Shown in pieces: positions 4,872-5,196 of a stretch of 5,196 nucleotides of DNA. The position numbers were made by a program, and so were the translations under genes. Positions within the stretch are counted from its first letter, which is position 1. Each line of letters starts with the position of its first letter. Under the pieces are notes generated by a model that saw only the letters and a list, made by a program, of their open reading frames with translations, made no database searches and was not told the origin of the DNA. Source of the DNA: Pseudomonadota bacterium (lineage in GTDB: Bacteria; Pseudomonadota; Gammaproteobacteria; Acidithiobacillales; Acidithiobacillaceae); contig JAKAVW010000233.1 in NCBI GenBank assembly GCA_021827445.1, positions 1-5,196 on the forward strand. The letters are read 5' to 3'.

Positions 4872-5196
4872 TGCGACGGCTATAGCGATTGCCGCATCAC
4901 GCCAGCCGCCCGCACGCTGGCTGGCGACACTTATGGCGGTCGCTGTGCTGATTTTTCTGCTGGCGCCCTTTGCAGCACTGGTTTTTGCCACGGACTGGCA
5001 TGATTTCCAGTTCGCTCCCGGTGATCTCGGCGCTATTCGGGTTTCCCTGTTCTATAGCGGCCTGGCGCTCATGCTGGTGGTGCTGGCGGGGACGCCGCTC
5101 GCCTGGTGGCTGGCGCATTGTCATTATCGCGGCAAATGGTTGGTGGATGCCTTGCTGTTGCTGCCGCTGCTGACACCGCCTCTGGCCATGGGTATT
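4864..5196 (+). CDS. ModB-like ABC transporter permease, 5' part only
   Basis: The frame is open to the window edge and gives 111 residues from the TTG at 4864-4866. The layout is that of ModB/CysT-type permeases: a short cytoplasmic N-terminus, transmembrane helix at about 20-42 (ATLMAVAVLIFLLAPFAALV), a periplasmic stretch, AIRVSLFYSGLALM at 57-70 leading into a second helix (to about 84, with the typical GTPLAWWLA), a basic turn HYRGKW, and the third helix DALLLLPLLTPPLAMG (95-110), matching the LPLVLPP-type segment of molybdate permeases. The conserved EAA loop lies beyond the window. No ATG or GTG exists in frame before 4933, which would delete half of helix 1; the TTG has GGGA 7 nt upstream and overlaps the small ORF by 8 bp. 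Molybdate is the likeliest substrate, but sulfate or tungstate cannot be excluded, so I give no symbol. Confidence 0.78.
   Translation, partial: MSDATAIAIAASRQPPARWLATLMAVAVLIFLLAPFAALVFATDWHDFQFAPGDLGAIRVSLFYSGLALMLVVLAGTPLAWWLAHCHYRGKWLVDALLLLPLLTPPLAMGI

Overview
The window reads as ordinary bacterial chromosome with moderately high GC, and all proteins recognised are typical of Gammaproteobacteria and relatives. A RecQ / ApaH / CyaY / EVE set next to a ModB-type permease would fit an Acidithiobacillus-like organism. That genus guess rests on overall impression, not on a diagnostic marker, and should be held loosely. I see no rRNA, tRNA, CRISPR array, insertion sequence or phage gene.

Region 1 (1-4596, all minus strand) is a compact run of six genes. 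In order of transcription they are: a small DsrE-fold protein without any cysteine; apaH (diadenosine tetraphosphatase), 3 bp downstream of it; an unrecognised multi-pass membrane protein; recQ (DNA helicase); cyaY (bacterial frataxin); and an EVE-domain protein that leaves the window at base 1. The gaps are 3, 66, 38, 87 and 4 bp, so at least the pairs DsrE-apaH and cyaY-EVE look co-transcribed. A possible separate promoter lies in front of cyaY. The known functions (alarmone hydrolysis, helicase-mediated DNA repair, iron delivery for Fe-S assembly, binding of modified bases) suggest a stress and maintenance theme, but nothing shows that they form one pathway.

Region 2 (4597-4863) separates the minus-strand run from a plus-strand gene. 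It holds a near-consensus sigma70 promoter (TTGACC, 17 bp, TATAAA), two short hyphenated palindromes at and just after the -10 box, a good ribosome binding site, and a 33-codon ORF that looks like a secretion signal peptide with a 13-residue tail.

Region 3 (4864-5196) is the 5' part of a ModB-like ABC transporter permease. It apparently starts with TTG inside the last codons of the small ORF and runs out of the window. The small ORF may be a leader peptide or the remnant of a lost periplasmic-protein gene such as modA. This junction is the part of the window most worth a second look. No clear new biological system is visible.
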